DNA from: Candidatus Moranbacteria bacterium GW2011_GWE1_49_15
GTDB taxonomy: Bacteria; Patescibacteriota; Minisyncoccia; Moranbacterales; GWC2-37-73
Reading direction: 5' to 3'
NCBI GenBank assembly: GCA_001003855.1
Contig: LCPX01000005.1
Span: 1 to 12,286 of the forward strand
Length of the DNA stretch: 12,286 nucleotides
The position numbers and the translations under genes are program-made. Under the pieces are notes generated by a model that saw nothing but the letters and a program-made list of their open reading frames with translations, did no database searches and was not told the DNA's origin. Shown in pieces: positions 1-5,636 of this stretch (its first letter is position 1; every line of letters begins with the position of its first letter).

Positions 1-929
1 TAATTGGCGACATCCGTATTGAAAAAATCCGCGGCCACGTCCTTGAGCTTGCTTGCCTTACTCAATATGATAAATCTGGTTATCGGATCTTCTATCGATG
101 GAAGCGAGGGATCCTGAAGGGCCACGAATCCCTTGAGTATCCTGAGGAATTTCACATGGATGTCCGCGATGCTCTCGGGAACTTCGAGTCCCTGCACCTC
201 ACCTATGAAACCTTCCGTCTTGGAACCCAACTGCCTGAAATATTGAGCGTTCGGTGACGCCGTGGAAAGGGTTACCAGTTGGTTTTCAAAATTTTCATAA
301 AAGTTCTCCAGATCCTTTTCCGAGGTTATTTGCTGGGGGGCGTTGTTTATAAACGCGTAGAACATACCGGTCAGATATTCGTCATAATCGCCTTTTTCCC
401 GGCGCAGTCTCTCCTCATCTCCCAAGGAAGCATAATCCTGTTTTTTTATCTTTACGCTCGCCCTGTCCACCTGGGGCAAGTCGTTTATAGAAGAGACTCC
501 CGTCATTTTTTCCCCAAGACTTTCGTTCACGAAATCGTCCAGGTCTTCCACTGTGAGGGATTGTTTGTCTTTGGTAGTGAGTAATTGCTGGAAGTCCTCG
601 GTGAATTTTTGCGTGAGTCCTGTTCCCTGCGCCGCGCTTGCTCCTGCGGCCACAAGGCTTTTATCCCCCACCAATTTATCCCCGGGGGCGGGCTTCAATG
701 GATCGTAGCCGCTTTTGACTTCCGTACCGTCGGAATATCCATCCCTGTCCGTGTCCTTCTTGGAAGGATCAGTTCCGTATACTTTCTCTTCTTCGTCACT
801 CAGGCCGTCCTGGTCCAGATCTGAAAACACCAACTTGTTAGCGGTGTTGGCCACAACCAAAGCGGCGAAAGCGAAAGCGACCAAGGAAAGGAAACCTATG
901 CTTAGTTTTTTTATCGGTTTTTGTTTCAT
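1..929 (-). CDS. Partial exported protein with two DxDxDG calcium-binding-like loops
   Basis: This minus-strand gene starts at the ATG at 929 and runs off the left edge of the window, so 309 codons are seen and the C-terminus is missing. Residues 1-8 are basic and about 9-27 are hydrophobic, which fits a signal peptide or an N-terminal membrane anchor. Two Asp-rich loops follow, at residues 37-48 (DLDQDGLSDEEE) and 59-70 (DTDRDGYSDGTE). These are typical of thrombospondin type 3/EF-hand-like calcium-binding repeats, with GTDP and GYDP between and after them. The remainder is charged, probably helical, and was not recognised as a known enzyme. A surface or cell-envelope role is inferred from the export signal and the calcium loops. 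No strong ribosome binding site precedes the start. A promoter candidate lies at 954-982. The start is chosen because the hydrophobic segment follows it directly. Confidence 0.8.
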   Translation of the reverse strand, partial: MKQKPIKKLSIGFLSLVAFAFAALVVANTANKLVFSDLDQDGLSDEEEKVYGTDPSKKDTDRDGYSDGTEVKSGYDPLKPAPGDKLVGDKSLVAAGASAAQGTGLTQKFTEDFQQLLTTKDKQSLTVEDLDDFVNESLGEKMTGVSSINDLPQVDRASVKIKKQDYASLGDEERLRREKGDYDEYLTGMFYAFINNAPQQITSEKDLENFYENFENQLVTLSTASPNAQYFRQLGSKTEGFIGEVQGLEVPESIADIHVKFLRILKGFVALQDPSLPSIEDPITRFIILSKASKLKDVAADFFNTDVAN

Positions 930-953
930 AAAAGTTTCTTAAAGATTACTTTT

Positions 954-982
954 ATTATAACATTTATTTTTCCAAACTACAA
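954..982 (-). promoter_or_regulatory. Candidate sigma70-type promoter for the calcium-loop protein gene
   Basis: On the minus strand TTGTAG (982-977) is followed by a 17-bp spacer and a perfect TATAAT (959-954). The -35 box is weak (3 of 6) but the spacing and -10 box are ideal. The expected start of transcription, near 947, leaves a leader of about 18 bases before the ATG at 929. The -35 box overlaps the T-run of the upstream gene's terminator. Confidence 0.5.
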
Positions 983-1006
983 AAAACCCACCCTGTCAGA
1001 AGTGGG
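981..1006 (-). terminator. Rho-independent terminator overlapping the stop of the spermidine-synthase-like gene
   Basis: On the minus strand CCCAC (1006-1002) pairs with GTGGG (991-987) around a 10-base loop, followed directly by six T residues (986-981). The stop codon of the preceding gene (998-996) lies in the hairpin loop, so terminator and coding end overlap. The five-pair GC-rich stem plus T-run is a plausible but short terminator. Confidence 0.6.
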
Positions 1007-2519
1007 ATGCATAGGTTTCGAGATGCCTTTTGAAATTATTCTTGACCGCCGGTCCCATCAATCTTTCGACAGGCGCGAAATCATCCGTCAAAACCAAGGA
1101 TTTTTCTGACAATTCTGGAATTTCATGGAGAATTTTAGCTGATATCAAATTGCCGTTAGGCAAAGACTCGAGTCCGCTTGCGATTTCCTGCTCGCTTATC
1201 CTTCGTTCTGAATCCGTTCCGATTATGACTAGGTTCTGGACCTCTTCCAGGCTGTGCCCATAATGCAATACATACGTATTGGGGAAAGTTTTCCTGATCG
1301 TCCTCAGGACGCTCTGGAAAAACAGCGAGTTCTCACCGCTTACCGCGGAAATTATGTTTATGGCAAAAATTCCATCCTCGGAAAGACTGCCCTTGATAAG
1401 CTCGTTTGATTCAAGGGTGGTCAAGTGCCAAGGCACCGAAATAAAGGAATTGTAAGCGTCCACGAAAACCAAATCGAATTTCTTTTCGTTTTTTTCGAAA
1501 AACATCCTGCCGTCAGAAATTACCGTCTCGACCGGATTCGAACTTTTCTTAAAATAGATATCCGAAATCCTGCTCACCTCCGGATCTATCTCAACGGTGC
1601 TCACCTTCGCATCGCTATAAAAATCGGCCAGGTTCTTGGAAATAAGATTCGACCCTCCCCCAATCACCGCTATATCGCTAAACTCCCGCTTCAAGATGGA
1701 AAAAATAGGATAGACATGGGGATAGGTGTCTATTTCCCCTTCGCTTTCCATGCTATGGAAATCGAAATCCAATATCAAAAGTCTCAGATCGTTTCCTTTG
1801 ACGCTTTTTACGTCGGCCACCTTTATCGCGTAATAATCGCTTTCCCCGAAATAAACCAACTTCTCGGAATTCTTCGGAATCGAAAGAGCGCCTATTATGG
1901 AAAACGCCAAGGGCATCAATATAGCGACCGATACCAACCCCGTTTTTTTCCTCGGAAAATCTACGACCAGAGCGCAAAAAAACATGACCGCGGCCATCAA
2001 AAGCACCGTCTTGGTGCTTCCCATGAAACCAATGAAGAAAAACCCCGTCAAAAAGGTTCCGATTATGCTACCCAAGGACCAGGCTGCGGAAACGCTCCCG
2101 GCCCGCCTGCCCGTATTTTCTACGTCCTCCAAATAAAACTTCAAAAGTCCCGGATATATGGTCCCATAAAACACCGAGGGCAAGAGAAATATGAAGAAGG
2201 AGACCAGGATAATCCTAACTATCAAGTTGATATCCAATGAGGACAACCACCCGGAATACCTAGCCCAGAGCGGTATAAGCGCGGTCGACAAAAAGACGGC
2301 TACGAAAAATATAAAGAGGGTTTTTTTGGATTTTCGCCTGTCTATAAGAATGCCTCCCAGCATATTTCCGATGGACATGCCCAAAAGCACCGTTCCTATT
2401 ACCGCGGTCCAGGTATATACGGAACTGCCCAGAAGCGGAGCCAAAATCCTGCTGGCCGTCAATTCCACCACCATCAAGGAAAAACCGGAAAGAAATGCGA
2501 TCAAAAGATATATATACAT
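996..2519 (-). CDS. Membrane-anchored spermidine synthase-like protein (fused MFS/SpeE type)
   Basis: This 507-residue protein has an N-terminal membrane part of about six hydrophobic segments (near 4-26, 36-58, 66-84, 97-120, 142-187 which may hold two, and 193-213). A cytosolic Rossmann-like aminopropyltransferase/methyltransferase domain follows, from about 220. Visible motifs are the nucleotide-binding GGG at 287-289, the acidic strand end VEIDPEV with E310, SDGR at 335-338, FVDAY with D354, VPWHLTT at 362-368 and the C-terminal LTDDFAPVE at 477-485. The last two are typical of fused MFS/spermidine synthase proteins. Canonical spermidine synthases have GGGDG; here the fourth residue is Ser, so polyamine synthesis itself is uncertain. 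True members transfer aminopropyl from decarboxylated SAM to putrescine, but many membrane-fused relatives have no proven substrate. No in-frame alternative start exists upstream before a stop. No Shine-Dalgarno sequence is visible. Confidence 0.85.
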   Translation of the reverse strand: MYIYLLIAFLSGFSLMVVELTASRILAPLLGSSVYTWTAVIGTVLLGMSIGNMLGGILIDRRKSKKTLFIFFVAVFLSTALIPLWARYSGWLSSLDINLIVRIILVSFFIFLLPSVFYGTIYPGLLKFYLEDVENTGRRAGSVSAAWSLGSIIGTFLTGFFFIGFMGSTKTVLLMAAVMFFCALVVDFPRKKTGLVSVAILMPLAFSIIGALSIPKNSEKLVYFGESDYYAIKVADVKSVKGNDLRLLILDFDFHSMESEGEIDTYPHVYPIFSILKREFSDIAVIGGGSNLISKNLADFYSDAKVSTVEIDPEVSRISDIYFKKSSNPVETVISDGRMFFEKNEKKFDLVFVDAYNSFISVPWHLTTLESNELIKGSLSEDGIFAINIISAVSGENSLFFQSVLRTIRKTFPNTYVLHYGHSLEEVQNLVIIGTDSERRISEQEIASGLESLPNGNLISAKILHEIPELSEKSLVLTDDFAPVERLMGPAVKNNFKRHLETYASHF

Positions 2520-2575
2520 GTATCGAATGATACCACGGAAAACTTATTTGAGGAAAATGCGGTAGGCGCAAAGAT

Positions 2576-2609
2576 AGTATATAAATATATTATAATATAT
2601 TTATATACT
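2576..2609. repeat. Perfect 34-bp AT-rich palindrome
   Basis: The two 17-base halves are exact reverse complements with the centre between 2592 and 2593. The only G/C pair lies next to the outer ends. The palindrome overlaps the stop codon of the O-antigen ligase gene (2603-2601) and contains the -10 box of the consensus promoter for the next gene. It could be an operator for a dimeric regulator, or an AT-only transcript hairpin at the end of the ligase mRNA; its near-symmetry about the -10 box favours an operator. Confidence 0.85.
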
Positions 2610-2617
2610 TTTGTCAA
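2589..2617 (-). promoter_or_regulatory. Perfect-consensus sigma70 promoter for the spermidine-synthase-like gene
   Basis: On the minus strand TTGACA (2617-2612), a 17-bp spacer and TATAAT (2594-2589) give a full 12 of 12 match at ideal spacing. Transcription should start near 2582, leaving a leader of about 62 bases before the ATG at 2519. The -35 box is inside the last codons of the upstream ligase gene and the -10 box sits at the centre of the 34-bp palindrome, so a repressor bound there would block RNA polymerase. Confidence 0.75.
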
Positions 2618-4220
2618 TACATATCTCCCTTACCTCTTGCCTACTGCTACCAATCAACAAACCCGCCACCAACCAAAACATTATTTGGCCCTGCTGGATA
2701 TCCCATAGATAGTGATCGAAAAGCATAATAAACAAAAAACCGATAAGTATAGCCCTTAAATAAACCATCCCTTCCATATCAGTAATTGTTCCACGTGGAA
2801 CATTGGCACTCCTATTATTCAAATCATTGTTCCACGTGGAACAATTCACGGCATTATCCTTATTAAATTGTTCCACGTGGAACAATTTAAAGAGAAGCAC
2901 AATAAATAAAGCGAGTCCTATCAAGCCCAACTCATTTAATATAAGCAGGAACACATTATGGACAGGCTGATATTGCCAATCCAGCGTTCCTTTGACATTT
3001 AACAGATTATTCACATATTGCCCTGATCCTATTCCGAGTATCGGATTAGCAAAAAATGTTCCACGTGAAACATTCAGATATCCGATTCTATCCTCGACGC
3101 TTCTGCCGATTAGGGAATAATATTCCGGCTTTAAAATAAACATGGTGGCAATAAAAATTCCTACTACGAGAAGAAACTTTATCCAAGCTCCCCTCTTGGA
3201 CCATTTAAATGTTCCACGTGGAACATTTATACTGAAATACTTACTCACTATATAAATAATGGCCACAAATAAGCCAAATATGGCTGACTTTGAAAATGTT
3301 AAGAATAAGGCCATAATCTGAATTATCACTATAAGCGATATAAAAACTGGCTTTTTTACACAATGTTCCACGTGGAACATTTTTGCCAAAGCAACCGCCT
3401 CGCTTTTCTTTTCCCCATTAAATTGTTCCACGTGGAACAATTTAATATACATAAACGTGCATAGCAATGATAACAACAGAAAGCCGCCCAAAATATTGGG
3501 ATGAGGAAATAAACCATAAGATCTTATGTAAATATCACCATTAAGAACTATTTTGGCTATGCCCGTCATTCCCTGACTTAAAATACTTTCCTTAAGCCAA
3601 AACAATCCAATGGAAGATTGTTTGATAAATTGAGCTATTCCCAGCAGTCCATGGGCAATACCCGTAAAAATAATCACCTTCAAAGTTGATTTAAGAAATG
3701 TTCCACGTGGAACATTTATCCAAAGATATACATATAATAAGGAGAACTCTAATAATTTGAATGATCTAAATATTGCTAACAATTTTTCTGCAGACCAAAT
3801 TGTGGATAAAAAAGAAAAAAACACCAAAACAAAGGGAAATAACAACAATTTATTGTGTATAACTTGTGTGTATAATTTTATTGCTTCATCCTTACTTTGG
3901 AGAAAAAAATGTTCCACGTGGAACATTTTGCGGGCTAGCTTCCAACTAAAATCGGAAATGCTATTTATTGACAAACATTCTTTATTATTGCATAATACTA
4001 TAAGCCAGCTACTCAGAAACGCAACCAACAAAATGTCCGAAACATATATGGAAATGCCGGTAAATTCGTTATATCCTCCTCTGATAGGGATAAAATAGAC
4101 TACTTTGCGCACAGATAAAGGAAAGACCGCCAAAAAAGCATAGAAGAGCCAGATGTCCGGACGCCGCTTGAATTTCAGCCACAATTTACCGATAATATCC
4201 ATAGCCCCATTATAATCCAT
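2601..4220 (-). CDS. O-antigen ligase/polymerase-type membrane protein carrying nine parS-like sites
   Basis: This 539-residue polytopic membrane protein has about 10-12 hydrophobic segments (for example 23-43, 54-77, 125-143, 180-198, 243-260, 289-328, 345-363, 420-446, 487-501, 511-524). The Wzy_C/O-antigen ligase signature is visible. It comprises FPHPNILGG at 238-246, a large loop with NPILGIGSGQY at 392-401, and VHNVFLLILNELGLIGL at 420-436. Such proteins join or polymerise surface polysaccharide on the outer face of the membrane. The coding sequence is visibly more AT-rich than its neighbours. It is interrupted by nine short palindrome-encoded peptides: FHVE at 99-104, 261-266, 281-286 and 447-452; VPRGT or VSRGT at 169-175, 332-338, 383-388 and 473-478; CSTWN at 459-463. 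All fall in predicted loops. The start at 4220 has no Shine-Dalgarno sequence; Met7 (4202) is an alternative. Acquisition by transfer is possible. Confidence 0.85.
   Translation of the reverse strand: MDYNGAMDIIGKLWLKFKRRPDIWLFYAFLAVFPLSVRKVVYFIPIRGGYNEFTGISIYVSDILLVAFLSSWLIVLCNNKECLSINSISDFSWKLARKMFHVEHFFLQSKDEAIKLYTQVIHNKLLLFPFVLVFFSFLSTIWSAEKLLAIFRSFKLLEFSLLYVYLWINVPRGTFLKSTLKVIIFTGIAHGLLGIAQFIKQSSIGLFWLKESILSQGMTGIAKIVLNGDIYIRSYGLFPHPNILGGFLLLSLLCTFMYIKLFHVEQFNGEKKSEAVALAKMFHVEHCVKKPVFISLIVIIQIMALFLTFSKSAIFGLFVAIIYIVSKYFSINVPRGTFKWSKRGAWIKFLLVVGIFIATMFILKPEYYSLIGRSVEDRIGYLNVSRGTFFANPILGIGSGQYVNNLLNVKGTLDWQYQPVHNVFLLILNELGLIGLALFIVLLFKLFHVEQFNKDNAVNCSTWNNDLNNRSANVPRGTITDMEGMVYLRAILIGFLFIMLFDHYLWDIQQGQIMFWLVAGLLIGSSRQEVREICIDKSI
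2787..2802. promoter_or_regulatory. parS-like site 1
   Basis: Perfect 16-bp palindrome TGTTCCACGTGGAACA with no symmetric flank. The host gene reads it as NVPRGT (residues 473-478). Its start is exactly 41 bp from site 2. Confidence 0.75.
2828..2843. promoter_or_regulatory. parS-like site 2
   Basis: Perfect 16-bp core, with symmetry extending to 20 bp (2826-2845). This is the only copy in the third codon frame, read as CSTWN (459-463). It is 41 bp from both site 1 and site 3. Confidence 0.75.
2869..2884. promoter_or_regulatory. parS-like site 3
   Basis: Perfect 16-bp core, with symmetry extending to 28 bp (2863-2890). Read as LFHVEQF. The core and flanks are identical to site 7 over 29 bases, suggesting that one is a copy of the other. 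Confidence 0.78.
3057..3072. promoter_or_regulatory. parS-like site 4, exact match to the B. subtilis form
   Basis: TGTTCCACGTGAAACA is the one asymmetric copy and matches TGTTNCACGTGAAACA at every position. It is read as NVSRGT (383-388) in the large loop of the ligase. Confidence 0.8.
3210..3225. promoter_or_regulatory. parS-like site 5
   Basis: Perfect 16-bp core with symmetry to 24 bp (3206-3229). Read as NVPRGT (332-338). Confidence 0.75.
3364..3379. promoter_or_regulatory. parS-like site 6
   Basis: Perfect 16-bp core with symmetry to 20 bp (3362-3381). Read as MFHVEH (281-286), in the same loop as site 7. Confidence 0.75.
3424..3439. promoter_or_regulatory. parS-like site 7
   Basis: Perfect 16-bp core with the longest symmetric extension, 30 bp (3417-3446). 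Read as LFHVEQF (261-267). Confidence 0.78.
3699..3714. promoter_or_regulatory. parS-like site 8
   Basis: Perfect 16-bp core with symmetry to 22 bp (3696-3717). Read as NVPRGTF (169-175). Confidence 0.75.
3801..3875. promoter_or_regulatory. Cluster of three exact DnaA-box nonamers
   Basis: TGTGGATAA at 3801-3809 and TGTGTATAA at 3854-3862 and 3867-3875 are the reverse complements of TTATCCACA and TTATACACA. These are the classic high-affinity DnaA box TTATNCACA. All three point the same way, the last two are 13 bp apart, and they sit between parS-like sites 8 and 9 in an AT-rich stretch. They are coding (for example LYTQVIHNKL at 116-125), so they could be fortuitous, but three exact nonamers in 75 bp is far above chance. 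A role in replication initiation or DnaA binding is inferred. Confidence 0.5.
3910..3925. promoter_or_regulatory. parS-like site 9
   Basis: Perfect 16-bp core with symmetry to 24 bp (3906-3929). Read as MFHVEH (99-104), in the loop between the second and third membrane segments. Confidence 0.75.
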
Positions 4221-4294
4221 TTTAAAGGAAAAGGGGATACATAAAGCATCGGATCGAGTTGTCCCCTTAATCCACCCGAAGGCTTCCCTGAAAG

Positions 4295-4323
4295 TTGACC
4301 GCCCAAGCGAAAACTGTTAACAT
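4295..4323 (+). promoter_or_regulatory. Candidate promoter of tRNA-Ala
   Basis: TTGACC (4295-4300), a 17-bp spacer and TAACAT (4318-4323) lie just upstream of the tRNA-Ala gene. Transcription would begin near 4330, about eight bases before the mature 5' end. The -35 box is 5 of 6 and the -10 box 4 of 6. Confidence 0.45.
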
Positions 4324-4337
4324 TAGACATGTACTTA

Positions 4338-4408
4338 GGGCCCATAGTATAGCGGTAGAACGCATCCATGGCATGGATGAAGTCAGGGTTCGACTCCCTG
4401 TGGGTCCA
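4338..4408 (+). tRNA. tRNA-Ala (anticodon GGC)
   Basis: The cloverleaf folds with acceptor stem 4338-4344/4401-4407, anticodon stem CATCC/GGATG, anticodon GGC at 4370-4372 and T arm CAGGG-TTCGACT-CCCTG. The third acceptor pair is G:U, the identity element for alanyl-tRNA synthetase, which agrees with the anticodon. The D stem is weak (GTAT against GAAC, with an A:A mismatch and a U:G pair). After discriminator A4408 the sequence is CA, not CCA, so the 3' end must be added by the CCA enzyme. Confidence 0.9.
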
Positions 4409-4442
4409 CAATTGTTTTTATAAAAAAAATCGAAATAGGAAA

Positions 4443-4473
4443 AATAAAACGGCCCGGCAAGGGTCGTTTTATT
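4443..4473. terminator. Bidirectional hairpin terminator between tRNA-Ala and the radical SAM gene
   Basis: A 13-bp stem (4443-4455 with 4461-4473, one G:U pair) closes a five-base loop GGCAA. On the plus strand it ends in GTTTTATT, and on the minus strand in GTTTTATTTTT, so it can stop both the tRNA-Ala transcript and the convergent radical SAM transcript. Confidence 0.75.
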
Positions 4474-4512
4474 GTCGAACGAAGCGAGAGAAATCAAAAC
4501 TCTTTTTCATTT

Positions 4513-4534
4513 CCCTGTCTACCGACAGGTAGGC
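4513..4534. repeat. Short element with two mutually exclusive hairpins
   Basis: CTGTC (4515-4519) can pair with GACAG (4524-4528), or CTACC (4519-4523) with GGTAG (4528-4532). On the minus strand it would read LPVGRQG, a peptide string I recall as a frequent spurious translation of dispersed palindromic repeats in Parcubacteria-type genomes. Only one copy is in this window, so its repeat status rests on recall. Confidence 0.35.
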
Positions 4535-4594
4535 GAGCAAGTGACGACAAGAAATTGGCAAGTGTCCGTTTATCTTTAAATACGCCATGCCCGC

Positions 4595-5629
4595 TCATTG
4601 CAACCCCAATATCTCCGGCAAGGTCCGGGAGAAGTTGCAGCCCATCATGCGACAGTATTTTTTGCATTTTCTGATGGAGCATCTTTCACTGGAGGATTCC
4701 TTTGAGCCCAGCAGTTTTGCAATACCGCTTCCTTGAACATTTCCTACGCTTTTTCTTTTGAAACAAAGGGACATTTCTCCTTTCGGACTTATGACGCAGC
4801 TATGCTGTCCGGCGAAACACCTTCTTTTGAGCGCGCTTTCCGGATCGAGATAATATTTTTCAATTGCCGACAGATTGGCGGGCGAGTTTTTTATGTTTGC
4901 CGGTTTTTCCCTGTTAAGCCAAGAAAATAAATCAAGCACGTCTTCCTTTTTCGGCCACAAGCTTGCCGATATGCTATTTTCTTCCGATATCTCTTTTTGA
5001 CCTGTGTTTATGGGCTCGTCCAGGGGTTGAAGTATCAACGAGACCGTATTTTTTTCGCGTAGATATTTTTCCACGAAGCTCCTGACGTTTTTAATGTTGC
5101 GCGCCGTCACCAGGATACCGACCTCGGTCCTGATAGCCGAATCTTGAAGTAGGGAAATGGCCCGCTTGGCCTTCTTCGCCGCTCCCGGGAAGCCTCTTAC
5201 GCCGTCATGGATATCATCGTCCAAATCATAAAGGGATATCTTGGCGCAATCCAATCCAGCCTGGGCCAATTCCAACGCCACGTCCTCACCTATCAGTGAA
5301 CCGTTGGTGTTCAACGTGGTTCCATATCCCGCAGATTTCAACTCGCTTATAAGGAAAAGGGTGAGGTCTTTGCGCAAAAGCGGCTCGCCGCCGTTTATTT
5401 CTATGAAAGTTTCTTTCGGAAAATATCCGGCAATGTCTTCGACTATGCGCTGCCATGCGGAAATCTCCAGCTCCTCATGACGTTGGGTTTTCCAAATCTC
5501 GCACATCTTGCAACGGAAATTGCAACGGAAGGTGATGATCAGACTTAAAAAATCCGGGAGGAGGAGGTGCTTTCCCGAGAAGTAACTGGTTTCTTTGGCG
5601 ATTTTTTTACAAAGCTTGCCCGTATCCAT
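4595..5629 (-). CDS. Radical SAM protein with C-terminal SPASM-like cysteine cluster
   Basis: From the ATG at 5629 the protein has 344 residues. The radical SAM CxxxCxxC motif is at C36, C40 and C43 (CNFRCKMC) and binds the [4Fe-4S] cluster that cleaves S-adenosylmethionine. GGEP at 80-83 is the usual SAM-binding motif, and NTNG follows at 107-110. The C-terminus has seven cysteines (271, 278, 289, 317, 322, 326, 331) with a CVISPKGEMSLC core. This resembles SPASM/twitch domains that carry auxiliary clusters in peptide-modifying or sugar-modifying enzymes. The substrate is unknown; no precursor peptide was seen next to it. An in-frame ATG at 5752 would extend into the tRNA-Arg gene and adds an unlikely N-terminus, so 5629 is preferred. 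There is no usable ribosome binding site. A promoter at 5664-5637 predicts a nearly leaderless mRNA. Confidence 0.85.
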   Translation of the reverse strand: MDTGKLCKKIAKETSYFSGKHLLLPDFLSLIITFRCNFRCKMCEIWKTQRHEELEISAWQRIVEDIAGYFPKETFIEINGGEPLLRKDLTLFLISELKSAGYGTTLNTNGSLIGEDVALELAQAGLDCAKISLYDLDDDIHDGVRGFPGAAKKAKRAISLLQDSAIRTEVGILVTARNIKNVRSFVEKYLREKNTVSLILQPLDEPINTGQKEISEENSISASLWPKKEDVLDLFSWLNREKPANIKNSPANLSAIEKYYLDPESALKRRCFAGQHSCVISPKGEMSLCFKRKSVGNVQGSGIAKLLGSKESSSERCSIRKCKKYCRMMGCNFSRTLPEILGLQ

Positions 5630-5636
5630 ATATTGG

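Larger units (their letters stand above)
2787..3925. promoter_or_regulatory. parS: Cluster of nine parS-like centromere sites within a coding sequence
   Basis: Nine 16-bp sites of the form TGTTCCACGTGGAACA (one TGTTCCACGTGAAACA) start at 2787, 2828, 2869, 3057, 3210, 3364, 3424, 3699 and 3910. No other CACGTG palindrome of this form was found in the window. The B. subtilis Spo0J/ParB site is, from established knowledge, TGTTNCACGTGAAACA, so these are 15-16 of 16 matches. ParB loads at parS, spreads along DNA and, with ParA and SMC, segregates new origins. Most copies have symmetric A/T flanks that extend the palindrome to 20-30 bp. They occupy all three reading frames of the host gene, which argues for selection on DNA. 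parA/parB genes are not in this window. Confidence 0.8.

Noticed and set aside
1425..2240. Long open frame on the plus strand opposite the spermidine-synthase-like gene
   Set aside because: It is an antisense shadow; the minus-strand protein has clear family motifs, while this one has low-complexity basic and aromatic composition.
2787..3925. The nine palindromes as a CRISPR array or simple tandem repeat
   Set aside because: Spacing is irregular (41 to 275 bp), the units are full palindromes matching parS, and the intervening DNA is coding sequence of one membrane protein.
4175..4497. Minus-strand open frames across tRNA-Ala
   Set aside because: They are translations of the tRNA complement (the familiar THRESNPD-type string) and not genes.
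4494..4682. 62-residue minus-strand frame ending in a LPVGRQG-type string
   Set aside because: It overlaps the end of the radical SAM gene out of frame and reads through a hairpin repeat; no independent support.
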